From Sphingopyxis sp. BE259 (lineage in GTDB: Bacteria > Pseudomonadota > Alphaproteobacteria > Sphingomonadales > Sphingomonadaceae): 64,000 nt of DNA. The translations under genes were made by a program, and so were the position numbers. Location: assembly GCF_031457495.1 (NCBI RefSeq), contig NZ_JAVDWM010000001.1:186001-250000 (forward strand), in the 5' to 3' direction. Shown here one piece after another: positions 45,416 to 54,172 of the stretch (position 1 is the stretch's first letter; the number at the start of each line of letters is the position of its first letter). Below the pieces are notes generated by a model. The model saw only the letters and a list, made by a program, of their open reading frames with translations, had not been told where the DNA came from and made no database searches.

Positions 45416-45804
45416 GGCTTGGGCTCCGGGCGAAAGGCATAGGTCGATCGCGCGTCGTCGAAGGGGACAACCGCGAACGCCATCGGCATCCCGATGACGA
45501 GATCGCTCGGCGCGGCATCGACGATCCGCGTTTCGACGATCACCTCGCCAGGCAGTTCGACATAGCCGATCAGGAACGGCTGGAAGGGTTGCGGGCCGCT
45601 ATAGGGCTCCTTGGGTTCGAAGCCCTGCGTCGTCCACGACCAGAGCGTGCCCCGACGCGACAGCGCGACGGGTTCGACCAGCGCCGCGGCATCGCCATCG
45701 GGAACCGGAAAGACGATCTCGCCATCGGCGCGGCGGCCGCCGATCAGCCGCGGTTCGGCCTCGTCGGTCCACAGGCCGGGGGCGATGGGCGCGAGCGCGC
45801 TCAT
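45412..45804 (-). CDS. OB-fold (DUF35-like) protein without zinc ribbon cysteines
   Basis: 130 residues. The C-terminal region resembles the DUF35 OB-fold (RRGTLWSWTTQGFEPK and ELPGEVIVETR) that partners thiolases. The N-terminal zinc ribbon that usually carries four Cys is present only as a degenerate stretch with no Cys at all. The start at 45804 is in the upstream dehydrogenase stop (ATGA), and the stop overlaps the thiolase start. Probably a structural and substrate-binding partner of the thiolase. Confidence 0.8.
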   Translation of the reverse strand: MSALAPIAPGLWTDEAEPRLIGGRRADGEIVFPVPDGDAAALVEPVALSRRGTLWSWTTQGFEPKEPYSGPQPFQPFLIGYVELPGEVIVETRIVDAAPSDLVIGMPMAFAVVPFDDARSTYAFRPEPKP

Positions 45805-46862
45805 GCCGCCCTCGCAAAGCTGCGCAGGCAATGATCCTGATCGCCGAAATATTTGTCGAGCAGCATCACGCGTTTCAGCGCGTGGCCAATCGCCAGCTCG
45901 TCGGTCTGTCCCATGCCGCCATGCATCTGCACCGCTTCCAGCCCGATCCGCGTCGCGGCTTCGCCGACAAAGGCCTTGGCGCCTGCGGCGATCCGCGGCC
46001 AATTGGCATCGTCGGTGGTCGGATCCTGCATCGCGGTGCGCAGCACCATCGAGCGCGCGAGTTCGAGCGCGGCGTAGCATTCGACGAGGCGGTGCTGCAG
46101 CGCCTGAAAACTGCCGATCGCGGCGCCGAATTGCTGGCGCTCGCCGACATAGGCGAGGGTGTCGTCGAACATGGTCTGTGCGAGGCCGAGCATTTCGGCC
46201 GCCGCGAGCAAGCGAACGTCGCCGATCACGCGCTGGAATTTCATGTCGGGCAGGTCGAAAATTTCGGCGGGCGCGCGGTGCAGGTCGAGCGTCGCGGCGC
46301 TCGATCCATCGACGATCGGATAATCCTGCCGCACGACACCGGCGGCATCATGCGCGACCTTGGCGAGTTTGTCGCCGGCGGCGGTGACCAGCAGCGTGTC
46401 GGCAAGTGGTGCGCCGAGGACAAGGGTCTTGGTGCCGCCGACATGGCCGCCGTCGACCTTGGTGGCGATGGACCGGGTTTCATAGCGGCGGGCCGGTTCG
46501 GCAAAGGCAACCGCGGCGAGCCGCGTGCCGCCGACGAGATCGCCGACCAGTGCGGCGTCGCCCGCCGCCGCTGCCAGCCGGATCGGCAGCACGCCATTTT
46601 CCAGCCAGGGGTCGATCGCCAGCCCTTTGCCGAGCGCCTCGGCCACGAGCGCGAGATCGACGATCGTCCCGCCCATGCCGCCCATCGCCTCAGGCGCCGC
46701 GAGCGCCAGCAGGCCAAGGTCGGCGACCTCCTGCCAGCGCGTGCGCGCGTAGCCGCCCGCGCCCGCCCGCATCGCATGACGCGCCGATATGTCGACCGGC
46801 CCGAGAAAGCGGGCGATCGTGTCGCGCGTCAGCAGCTGGTCTTCGTCGAGATCGAAATTCAT
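45801..46862 (-). CDS. Acyl-CoA dehydrogenase, beta-type (short) subunit
   Basis: 353 residues, an acyl-CoA dehydrogenase of the short group, with conserved MHGGMGQTDELAIGHALKR at the C-terminal helix but without the canonical YEGT motif. Sequence fits the FadE29/beta class of heterotetrameric enzymes that act on branched side chains of steroids. The ATG is in the P450 stop (ATGA) and the stop overlaps the OB-fold start. The likely alpha partner is at 43051-44259, separated by two genes. Confidence 0.82.
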   Translation of the reverse strand: MNFDLDEDQLLTRDTIARFLGPVDISARHAMRAGAGGYARTRWQEVADLGLLALAAPEAMGGMGGTIVDLALVAEALGKGLAIDPWLENGVLPIRLAAAAGDAALVGDLVGGTRLAAVAFAEPARRYETRSIATKVDGGHVGGTKTLVLGAPLADTLLVTAAGDKLAKVAHDAAGVVRQDYPIVDGSSAATLDLHRAPAEIFDLPDMKFQRVIGDVRLLAAAEMLGLAQTMFDDTLAYVGERQQFGAAIGSFQALQHRLVECYAALELARSMVLRTAMQDPTTDDANWPRIAAGAKAFVGEAATRIGLEAVQMHGGMGQTDELAIGHALKRVMLLDKYFGDQDHCLRSFARAA

Positions 46863-48106
46863 GCGCGCCGCCGGTAGGTGATCGGCAGGGTGGTCAGCCC
46901 GCGCAGCAGCATGTTCGGCGGCCAGCTCGGCGCATGGCCGTCGGCGACCGCGAAATCGGTGAGCCGGGTCAGCAATTCGGTGTAGGCGACCGCCATTTCC
47001 TTGCGGCTCAACATATTGCCGACGCACATATGGATGCCCTTGCCAAAGGCCAGGTGGCTGCGCGCGTTGGCGCGTTCGATGTCGAAACGGTCGGGGTCGG
47101 GATATTTGGCCGGATCGCGGTTTGCCGCGGCGTAGCGCAGCTGGACCATCGCGCCGTGGGGAATTTTGACCCCGCCCAGCTCGGCATCCCTCAGCACCAT
47201 GCGCCACATGCCCGCGGTCGGGCTTTCGGTCCGCAGCACTTCTTCGACCAGGTTGATGATCGCGCGGTCGTTGCCCGCGTCGGCGGCGGCGACCGCCTTG
47301 GCCATCTGGTCGGGATTGTCGATCAGCTGGAGCAGGCCACCCGCGAGTGCCGACGTCGTCGTCTCGTTCCCCGCGACCATCAGCTGCTGCATGATCGACA
47401 GGATTTCGGCGTCCTCCAGCGGCCGCTCGCCATCGGCCGCAGCATGGACCAGGTCGGAGAGCAGGTCGTCGGTCGGGTTGGCGCGGCGCTCGTCGATCTT
47501 CGCTTTGACGAAATGCTGGAATTCGACGACCTCGCGCGCGCATTCCAGTTCGCGCTCCTTGGGGATCATCCGGCCAAGGCGATCGACGAAGGCGTCGGAC
47601 CAGCGTTTCACCTTGGCGAGATCGTCGCCGGTCATGCCGATCTGGCTGGCGATCATCGCGACGGGCAACGGAATGGCGAAATCGGTGACGAAATCGCAGC
47701 TCTGTTTCGCGGCCATCCTTTCCACCAGATCGATGACGACGCCGCGCATATCCTCCTCGATCGCGGCGACGCGCTTCATCGAAAAGGCGAGATTGACGAG
47801 CTTGCGAAAGCGGGTGTGGGTCGGCGGGTCGGCGGTGAGCAGCGTATCGACCTGCGGCCAGCCCTCGGCGAGAATTGCCGCGACATCGCCATCTTCGGCC
47901 ATCGCGCCCGACAAGGTGCCCTGAAAATTGTTGGAAAAGGTTTCGACGTCGCCGGTCGCCTGCGCGCAATGTTCGTAGGACAGGACGAGGAACATGCCGT
48001 CCGACAGCTGGACCACCGGGCTTTTGGGCAGCCAGGTGCGATAATAGTCGAACGGGTCCGCGATCACCTGCGGTTCGAAAAAACTGCTTGCTGCGATGTC
48101 GTTCAC
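46859..48106 (-). CDS. Cytochrome P450
   Basis: 415 residues. I-helix MVAGNETTTSAL, ExxR in LVEEVLRTESP, heme loop FGKGIHMCVGN with Cys361. First gene of the six-gene minus operon and likely a hydroxylase acting on the substrate side chain (CYP125-like role in the igr-type operon), based on position only. Start is GTG at 48106 with GAAGAGG upstream. No redox partner genes in the window. The subfamily is not recognised. Confidence 0.88.
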   Translation of the reverse strand: MNDIAASSFFEPQVIADPFDYYRTWLPKSPVVQLSDGMFLVLSYEHCAQATGDVETFSNNFQGTLSGAMAEDGDVAAILAEGWPQVDTLLTADPPTHTRFRKLVNLAFSMKRVAAIEEDMRGVVIDLVERMAAKQSCDFVTDFAIPLPVAMIASQIGMTGDDLAKVKRWSDAFVDRLGRMIPKERELECAREVVEFQHFVKAKIDERRANPTDDLLSDLVHAAADGERPLEDAEILSIMQQLMVAGNETTTSALAGGLLQLIDNPDQMAKAVAAADAGNDRAIINLVEEVLRTESPTAGMWRMVLRDAELGGVKIPHGAMVQLRYAAANRDPAKYPDPDRFDIERANARSHLAFGKGIHMCVGNMLSRKEMAVAYTELLTRLTDFAVADGHAPSWPPNMLLRGLTTLPITYRRRA

Positions 48107-48184
48107 GCGGCGCCTCTTCCCTTGGCCTTATCTTTATGTCCCTGACTATATGCGCGCCGTTCCGGCAGGCGATGCACAATTTCG

Positions 48185-48970
48185 TTAGGCGACGGCGATC
48201 GCGGAAACATGGTCGAGCGCGTTGCGGAGCAGGCGGCGAAGGTGCGGGTTGGCGTAGGCGGCGGGGCCGTCGCCGGGCTGGAGATAGACGAGCCGACCCG
48301 CGCCAACGGGCTTTTCCCATGCGATCAGGTCGCTGCCGGGCGGATGCGGCCAGCCGTCATTGCTGAACATCCGTCCCGCGACCGCCTGCGCCGCCGAATA
48401 GAAATTCTCGCGCAAAAAGGCGTGATCGGCGCGCAGCAGTGGGGTGACGGCGCCCCATATCGGCGCCAGATAGAGCTCGTCGCACAGCGAAAAGCGCGGC
48501 GGCAGGCCCGCCGTCACCGGGTGGCCGGGGTCGAGGACAATGGCGTCGTAAGTGACATCGTGGCGATAGCCCGAGTCGAGATGGGCCGCGCCGTTTGCGG
48601 TGCCGGGCTGGTAGAGAAAACGCCCGCCGAGCATGTCGGCCCATTCGGGCCATTCGGCCCAGCCCGCGATCGCATGGTGCATCGCGACCGCGCCGCCGCC
48701 ACGCGCGAAATGGTCGGTGATGGCGCGGCGATAGGCCGGGGACGGCGGGCACGATATCATCGCGCCACCACCGAACGCATAGCCCGGCATGTCGTAAAAG
48801 AGGATCGCATCGCTGTTCTGCGCCGCGCCCGCCGCCACCGCAGCCTCGGCCTCGGGGTGGATCAGATGGGTGACCGCCCAACCGTCGAAGCTCGCCAGTA
48901 GCTCGGCGAAAGGCCCGGCTTCATAGGGATGGCCACCCGACAGGACGAGCAGGCGGCGCGTCGCCGTCAT
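48185..48970 (-). CDS. ThuA-like protein (first of two)
   Basis: 261 residues with a flavodoxin/class-I glutamine amidotransferase-like Rossmann layout typical of ThuA: LLVLSGGHPYEAGP at the start, FARGGGAVAMHHAIAGWAEW, DPGHPVTAGLP, and the C-terminal RLVYLQPGDGP. ThuA belongs to trehalose/sucrose utilisation in rhizobia, with function in others unclear. Start at 48970 in the upstream MDR stop. In a set with the MDR and the molybdopterin oxidoreductase; substrate unknown. Confidence 0.8.
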   Translation of the reverse strand: MTATRRLLVLSGGHPYEAGPFAELLASFDGWAVTHLIHPEAEAAVAAGAAQNSDAILFYDMPGYAFGGGAMISCPPSPAYRRAITDHFARGGGAVAMHHAIAGWAEWPEWADMLGGRFLYQPGTANGAAHLDSGYRHDVTYDAIVLDPGHPVTAGLPPRFSLCDELYLAPIWGAVTPLLRADHAFLRENFYSAAQAVAGRMFSNDGWPHPPGSDLIAWEKPVGAGRLVYLQPGDGPAAYANPHLRRLLRNALDHVSAIAVA

Positions 48971-49983
48971 GCGATCTTCAGGATCATCTTGCCCTGATTG
49001 CTCCCGGCAAACAGCCGCATGAAGGCGTCGAAGCTGTTTTCGATCCCCTCGTCGATATGTTCGTCGGCGATCAGCTTGCCCGCTTGCAGCCACGCCGCCA
49101 TTTCCGCGCCGCCCTCGGCAAACCGCGGAATATAATCCGCAACGAGTAGCCCGCGAATCGAGGCGCGGTGGACGATCAGTTGCCAGATGTTGCGGGCGCC
49201 GATTTTTTCTACGCTGTTATACTCGCTGATGAGGCCGCAGAGGCCGATCCGCGCACCGTGGCGCAAATTGTTGAGCCCCGCGTCGAGAATGTCGCCGCCG
49301 ACATTTTCAAAGATGATGTCGACGCCGTCGGGCGCTTCGGCGTGGATCGCATCGGTCAGCGCCTGCCCATCCTTGCCGCGATAGTCGATCGCCGCATCGA
49401 AGCCGTAACGGCCCGTCAGTCGCGCGCATTTCTCTGCGCCGCCCGCGATCCCGATGACCTTGCTGGCGCCCTTGATCTTCGCGATCTGGCCGACGAGCGA
49501 GCCGACGGCCCCCGCCGCGCCGGTGACCAGCACGACGTCGCCCGGATTCGGCTCGCACACGTCGATATAACCGAAATAGGCGGTCATCCCGACCGCGCCG
49601 AGCACCGACAGATAATTGGTGACCGACGGCACCAGCCCGGCATCGATCGGCTGGGTAAAGCCGCCGATAGCGCCGACCGAATAATCCTCGATGCCGTTCA
49701 GGCCCATCACCCATTGGCCGGGCGCAAAACCCTCGGCCTTGCTCGTCTCGACAATCCCGATCGTCGAGGCGCGCACCGGTGTGCCGAGCGGGATCGGCGG
49801 CATATAGCTCGGCGCATCGTCCATCCAGCCGCGGATCGCGGGGTCGAGCGAGGCAAAATGGTTGCGGATCAGGAATTGCCCGTTGGCCAACTCAGGCGTC
49901 GGTTCGGTGACCAGCGAGAAATCCTCCGGCACCGGTTCGCCATGGGGACGGCGAGTGAGCAGGAAGCGGCGATTGTCGGGCAT
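48967..49983 (-). CDS. NADP-dependent MDR oxidoreductase (alkenal/enone reductase type)
   Basis: 338 residues. Zinc-free medium-chain dehydrogenase/reductase: ASLDPAIRGWM, AVGMTAYFG, NADPH loop VLVTGAAGAVGSLVGQIAK and DIIFENVGG. These enzymes reduce the double bond of alpha,beta-unsaturated ketones and aldehydes (leukotriene B4 dehydrogenase/prostaglandin reductase group). It begins nine bases after the molybdopterin oxidoreductase stop and ends inside the ThuA start. A paralogue lies at 52235-53233. Confidence 0.9.
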   Translation of the reverse strand: MPDNRRFLLTRRPHGEPVPEDFSLVTEPTPELANGQFLIRNHFASLDPAIRGWMDDAPSYMPPIPLGTPVRASTIGIVETSKAEGFAPGQWVMGLNGIEDYSVGAIGGFTQPIDAGLVPSVTNYLSVLGAVGMTAYFGYIDVCEPNPGDVVLVTGAAGAVGSLVGQIAKIKGASKVIGIAGGAEKCARLTGRYGFDAAIDYRGKDGQALTDAIHAEAPDGVDIIFENVGGDILDAGLNNLRHGARIGLCGLISEYNSVEKIGARNIWQLIVHRASIRGLLVADYIPRFAEGGAEMAAWLQAGKLIADEHIDEGIENSFDAFMRLFAGSNQGKMILKIA

Positions 49984-49992
49984 GGAAACTCC

Positions 49993-52116
49993 TCAGGCGG
50001 GAACAATGGAAACCGGGATCGCGCTTTGCAGCGACTGGCCGGTGATCGGGTCGTAGTGGGCGGTCTCGCTGACCAGCCGGTTGGTGGAATTGCCGCGTTC
50101 GCGCACCTGATCGGGGCCGACCTCGGGACCGCCAAAGGCATGGGCCATCGATACGACGCCGGGGCGCATTCCCGCCGCCGCCCGCGCTTCGGCCACTACT
50201 TCGCCGACCGCCGAACGGATGCGGACGATGTCGCCCTCGCGGCACGGGATGCGCGCCATGTCGTCGGGGTGCAGGAAGGCGGGATTGGTGGTGCGCTTGG
50301 CGGTCAGGGCGGTGAGGTTCTGGCCGGTCGAATTGAAGCGGTGACGGCTGCGCCGCGACACCATGCGATACGGAAAATCGGGAGTCGGCTGGTCGGCGGA
50401 CGCATAAGCGATCAGTTGATCGGGCATCGCCCCGGCGGTGAGGTCGAAGCGGCCGGGGGCATCGGGGTCGCCGGGCTCGACGATCGGGTGGAGATCGGGA
50501 TAGATCACTGCCTGACCATCGACGGTGTCGGCGCGGACCCGGCTCGGCGCGACGACGCAGCCCGCGCTCATCAGGTCGAGGAAGGTCTGCTTGCTCGGTT
50601 TGGTATCCATGGGGCAAGGGCCGCCCGCGAGCGGGATCGGGGTGCCGATGCGGTGCGCCAGACCCCACAGCATTTCCCATTCCTCGATCAGGTCGCCGGG
50701 CGCGGCGATCATCGCCTCGGTATAGCGGGCGTAGGGGATTTCGTACCACCATTCGGACAGGTTGCTGATGTCCTCGCGTTCAAGGCACATGGTCGGGGCG
50801 AGAATATAGTCCGATCGTTTGGCGGTCGCCGACGCGGCGTTGACATCGACGCTGACCAGCAGTTCCAGGCCGCTCAGCGCGCGGGTCATCTTGTCCTGAT
50901 CGGGAAAGGCGACCACCGGATTGCCGCCGATCGAGATCAGTGCGCGGATCTGGCCCTCACCCGGCGTCAGGATTTCGTCGGCCAGCACGTTGCACGGCAT
51001 TTCCATGCCGAGATGGGTCAGGCCGCGGATGCGCGAGGCCGGGAAGCCTTCGCCATAGAGCGCCATCGGCGGCGCAACCTGGGCGCGGCGCGGCGTCGCG
51101 GCGGTAAAGACGCGCGGGATCGAGCTTTTCTCCCCCTCGCGGCAAAAGCGCCCGCAGATGATGTTGAGTGACGACACGAGATATTGGGTCAGCGTCCCCT
51201 GACCCGCCATTTCGGGGCCGGTGCCGGTCGACACGACGCCTTTGCTGCCGGTGGCGAACATCCGCGCCGCGGCGACGAGCTGAGCTTCGTCGACTCCGGC
51301 GCGCGCGGCGGCGACGGCGGGGGTGAAAGCGGCGACGGCGCGGGTGAGGTCGTCGATGCCATCGACATATTGCTGGACGAAACCCTTGTCGTAGAGGTCT
51401 TCGGACAGGATGACATGGATGATCCCCGCAAGCATCGCGGGGTCTTCGCCGGGGCGCACCGGCAGGTGGATGTGCGCGAGCGCCGCGACATCGCTCTCGC
51501 GCGGATCGGCGACGATCAGCTTGAGCCCCTTGTCCAGCGCATCGCGCAAGCGGCGCGAGGGCGAGAAGGGCGGCAGGCCGCCCGGCGGACCATAATGCGA
51601 GACGATCGGGTTGTTGCCGATGAAAAAGGCGACGTCGGCCTCGGCGAATGTATGCATCCCGCCCATCCAGCTGCCGTAGCGCATCGTCGTATAGACTTTG
51701 GCGGGCTGGTCGAGGGTGACCGAGGTATAGATGTTGCGCGTACCCAAACCCTGCGCAAAGGCCATCGCGCTGCCCACCCCAGCACTGTTCTGAAACGCAT
51801 AGGTGCCGCCATAGACGGCGACCGCGTGCGGGCCATGCTCGGCGATGATCGCCGCCAGCTTGGCGCCGATCTCGTCGAGCGCGGTCTCCATCGCGATATC
51901 CTGAAACGCGCCATCGACGCGCTTTTGCGACACCATCAGCCGCTGCGGCCCGTGATGCGCTTCGGGCAATTGGCGGCCCTTGATACAGGTGTAGCCGCCG
52001 AACACCGGGTCGTCTGGGTCGCCCTGCACCTTGGTCACGCGGCCTTCGTCGATCGTGACCAGCATCGCGCAATTGGCGTGGCAGAAGCGGCAGAAACTGC
52101 GGCGCACCTCGGGCAT
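49993..52116 (-). CDS. Molybdopterin oxidoreductase, formate-dehydrogenase/DMSO-reductase family
   Basis: 707 residues. N-terminal [4Fe-4S] ligands Cys9, Cys12, Cys16 and Cys44 (C-x2-C-x3-C-x27-C) with Lys46 after the last, then pterin domains with GNNPIVSHYGPPGG and ISIGGNPVVAF, and a C-terminal MopB dinucleotide domain. No signal peptide or Tat motif is visible, so it should be cytoplasmic. The metal ligand was not assigned. Two-electron oxidation, reduction or hydroxylation of a substrate is expected. Start 52116 with AAGGAGAGAG upstream; divergent from the second MDR gene. Confidence 0.88.
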   Translation of the reverse strand: MPEVRRSFCRFCHANCAMLVTIDEGRVTKVQGDPDDPVFGGYTCIKGRQLPEAHHGPQRLMVSQKRVDGAFQDIAMETALDEIGAKLAAIIAEHGPHAVAVYGGTYAFQNSAGVGSAMAFAQGLGTRNIYTSVTLDQPAKVYTTMRYGSWMGGMHTFAEADVAFFIGNNPIVSHYGPPGGLPPFSPSRRLRDALDKGLKLIVADPRESDVAALAHIHLPVRPGEDPAMLAGIIHVILSEDLYDKGFVQQYVDGIDDLTRAVAAFTPAVAAARAGVDEAQLVAAARMFATGSKGVVSTGTGPEMAGQGTLTQYLVSSLNIICGRFCREGEKSSIPRVFTAATPRRAQVAPPMALYGEGFPASRIRGLTHLGMEMPCNVLADEILTPGEGQIRALISIGGNPVVAFPDQDKMTRALSGLELLVSVDVNAASATAKRSDYILAPTMCLEREDISNLSEWWYEIPYARYTEAMIAAPGDLIEEWEMLWGLAHRIGTPIPLAGGPCPMDTKPSKQTFLDLMSAGCVVAPSRVRADTVDGQAVIYPDLHPIVEPGDPDAPGRFDLTAGAMPDQLIAYASADQPTPDFPYRMVSRRSRHRFNSTGQNLTALTAKRTTNPAFLHPDDMARIPCREGDIVRIRSAVGEVVAEARAAAGMRPGVVSMAHAFGGPEVGPDQVRERGNSTNRLVSETAHYDPITGQSLQSAIPVSIVPA

Positions 52117-52234
52117 CGTCTCTCTCCTTGATCGCACCCTACGCCTGCGTGTCTCCCGCGCGACTGGCACTTTTGGCGGTGGCTGCGCGGGCTGCGTCGG
52201 CGCAATTTCGGCGCAAAGAACAGGGAGAGGATCG

Positions 52235-53233
52235 ATGCCGACATCGCGCCAATGGCTGCTGAACGGACATCCCCGCGGGCGCGGGATCGAGGACGGCGAT
52301 TTTCGGCTGGTCGAAACCCGGATTGCCGCGCCGGGCGATGGCGATCTGCTGCTCAAGACGCTCTATCTTGGGTTCGATCCGGCGCAAAAGGGCTGGATGG
52401 AGAATATCGCCGACTATGTCGCGCCGATGGCCATCGGCGACGTGATGCGCGGCAGCGGGATCAGCGAAGTGGCGGAAAGCAACCATCCCGGCTTTGCAGT
52501 CGGCGACCTGGTCATGGGCTCGACCGGCTGGACCGAGTGGCATGTGTCGAACGGCGCGGGGCTGGTGAAGATCGACACGGCGCTGCCGCCCACCGCGATG
52601 CTGTCGGTGCTCGGAACCACCGGGGTGACGGCATATTGCGGGCTGTTCAAGGTTGGCAGGCCGGTCGCGGGCGATACGGTGCTGGTGTCGGGCGCGGCGG
52701 GGGCGACCGGGTCGATCGTCGGCCAGCTTGCGAAAATCGCGGGGTGCCGCGTCGTCGGGATCGCGGGGGGCGAGGATAAATGCCGCTGGCTGGTCGAAGA
52801 GGCGGGCTATGACGCCGCGATCGATTACAAGGCGGGCAATGTCCGGGCTCAGATCAAGGATCAATGCCCGCGCGGGGTCGATGTCATTTTCGACAATGTC
52901 GGCGGCGCGATCCTCAACGACATGCTCGGCGAGATTGCAACCGGGGCGCGGATCGCAATCTGCGGCGGGATCAGCCGCTACGAGACGGGATCGCTGCCCG
53001 CCGGGCCGCAGAATTATTTCAACCTGGTGTTCCGACGCGGCACGATGGCGGGGTTTATCGTGCTCGATTGGGCGGCCGAATTCCCCGCCATCCGCAAACG
53101 GCTGGAGGGTTTCGTGCAGGACGGACGGCTGACCTATCGCGAGGATGTGCAGGTAGGTTTCGAGAACGCGCCTGCGACCCTCAAGCGGCTGTTCAGCGGC
53201 CAGAACCGCGGCAAGCAATTGCTGAAGTTGTAA
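52235..53233 (+). CDS. NADP-dependent MDR oxidoreductase (second paralogue)
   Basis: 332 residues, same family as the gene at 48967: GFDPAQKGWM, GVTAYCG, loop VLVSGAAGATGSIVGQLAK, DVIFDNVGG. Zinc ligands are absent. It probably reduces an enone or enal. The ATG at 52235 has AGGGAGAGG upstream. The next SDR gene starts 11 bases after the stop, so the pair is one operon. Two direct copies of CGGCGCAA (52198-52205 and 52209-52216) lie upstream of the ribosome site. Confidence 0.9.
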   Translation: MPTSRQWLLNGHPRGRGIEDGDFRLVETRIAAPGDGDLLLKTLYLGFDPAQKGWMENIADYVAPMAIGDVMRGSGISEVAESNHPGFAVGDLVMGSTGWTEWHVSNGAGLVKIDTALPPTAMLSVLGTTGVTAYCGLFKVGRPVAGDTVLVSGAAGATGSIVGQLAKIAGCRVVGIAGGEDKCRWLVEEAGYDAAIDYKAGNVRAQIKDQCPRGVDVIFDNVGGAILNDMLGEIATGARIAICGGISRYETGSLPAGPQNYFNLVFRRGTMAGFIVLDWAAEFPAIRKRLEGFVQDGRLTYREDVQVGFENAPATLKRLFSGQNRGKQLLKL

Positions 53234-53243
53234 GGAGATCGAC

Positions 53244-54059
53244 ATGGGCAGGCTGGCAGGCAAGCGCGCCGTCATCATCGGCGCGGCATCGGCGGGCAAT
53301 ATGGCGCAGGTGACCGCGCGGCGGTTCGTGCGCGAGGGGGCGACGGTGCTGGTCGCGGGGCGCAAAGCCGAACCGCTCGACACACTCGCGGCCGAAATTG
53401 GCGGTCATGCCGCGCTCTGCGACATCACCGACAAGGCATCGGTGTTTGCGCTTGCCGAGGCGGCAAAAGCGAAAATGGGCGGGGTCGACATTGCGATGAA
53501 CGCGAGCGGGTGGGGGCTGCTCAAGCCGTTGCTCGACGTGACCGAAGAGGAGCTCGCGGGCATCGTCGCCTTGCAGTTCACCGGGGTGCATCATTTCCTG
53601 CAAGCGTTCGTCGGTGCGATGCTGACGAATGATCCGACCGGCGGGTCGATCATCCAGATTTCGTCGGCGACGACGCGATCGCCGATCGGCAACCATGCCG
53701 CCTATATCGGTACCAAGGCGGGGTCGGAGGCGTTGATCCGCTGCGTCGCCAATGATTTTGGTGCGGCGGGCATCCGTGCGAATATCGTCTCGCCGGCGTT
53801 CACCGCGTCGCCGATGACCGAGGGGGCGTTTGCGACGCCGGGGTTGGTCGATGCCTTCCTGCCGCGCTATCCGCTCGGACGGCTGAATACGTCCGAAGAT
53901 GTCGCGAATGCGTGCCTGTGGCTGGCGAGCGACGAAGCGTTTGTCACAGGCGAGAATTTGCAGCCGAACGGTGGGTTGGCGCTGCGGGGCAATCCGCAGG
54001 AGGGCGATATTGCCGCTGCGGTCGGGGCGGCAATGGCGAAATTGCAGAGCAACGCTTGA
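53244..54059 (+). CDS. SDR-family oxidoreductase
   Basis: 271 residues. Cofactor loop I-G-A-A-S-A-G-N-M (an altered TGxxxGxG), Asn in NASGW, Ser in ISSAT and the catalytic pair Tyr/Lys in AAYIGTKAG. NAD(P)-dependent alcohol or ketone redox. The loop deviates from the classical glycine pattern but the catalytic residues are complete. Operon with the MDR gene. Convergent with the acyl-CoA synthetase gene across a REP-like repeat. Confidence 0.88.
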   Translation: MGRLAGKRAVIIGAASAGNMAQVTARRFVREGATVLVAGRKAEPLDTLAAEIGGHAALCDITDKASVFALAEAAKAKMGGVDIAMNASGWGLLKPLLDVTEEELAGIVALQFTGVHHFLQAFVGAMLTNDPTGGSIIQISSATTRSPIGNHAAYIGTKAGSEALIRCVANDFGAAGIRANIVSPAFTASPMTEGAFATPGLVDAFLPRYPLGRLNTSEDVANACLWLASDEAFVTGENLQPNGGLALRGNPQEGDIAAAVGAAMAKLQSNA

Positions 54060-54078
54060 ATATCAAACCCCGTTTGCC

Positions 54079-54147
54079 CTGAGCTTGTCGAAAGGCCGTT
54101 CTTTCTTTCTCCGCTGAAAGAGAAGAACGGTGCTTCGACAAGCTCAG
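54079..54147. repeat. REP-like compound palindrome, convergent junction
   Basis: Outer perfect 14-base arms CTGAGCTTGTCGAA (54079-54092) and TTCGACAAGCTCAG (54134-54147), plus inner 8-base arms CCGTTCTT (54096-54103) and AAGAACGG (54123-54130), all complementary. It shares the core of the repeat at 11882. Confidence 0.65.
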
Positions 54148-54172
54148 CACGAACGGAATAAAGGGTGGCGCG

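Noticed and set aside
49168..51171. A 667-codon plus-strand open frame across the MDR and molybdopterin genes
   Set aside because: It runs antisense to two well-supported genes and shows no recognisable motif or ribosome site.
52198..52216. Direct CGGCGCAA repeats as regulatory site
   Set aside because: Eight-base copies in GC-rich DNA eleven bases apart could be chance; no third copy or partner site was seen.
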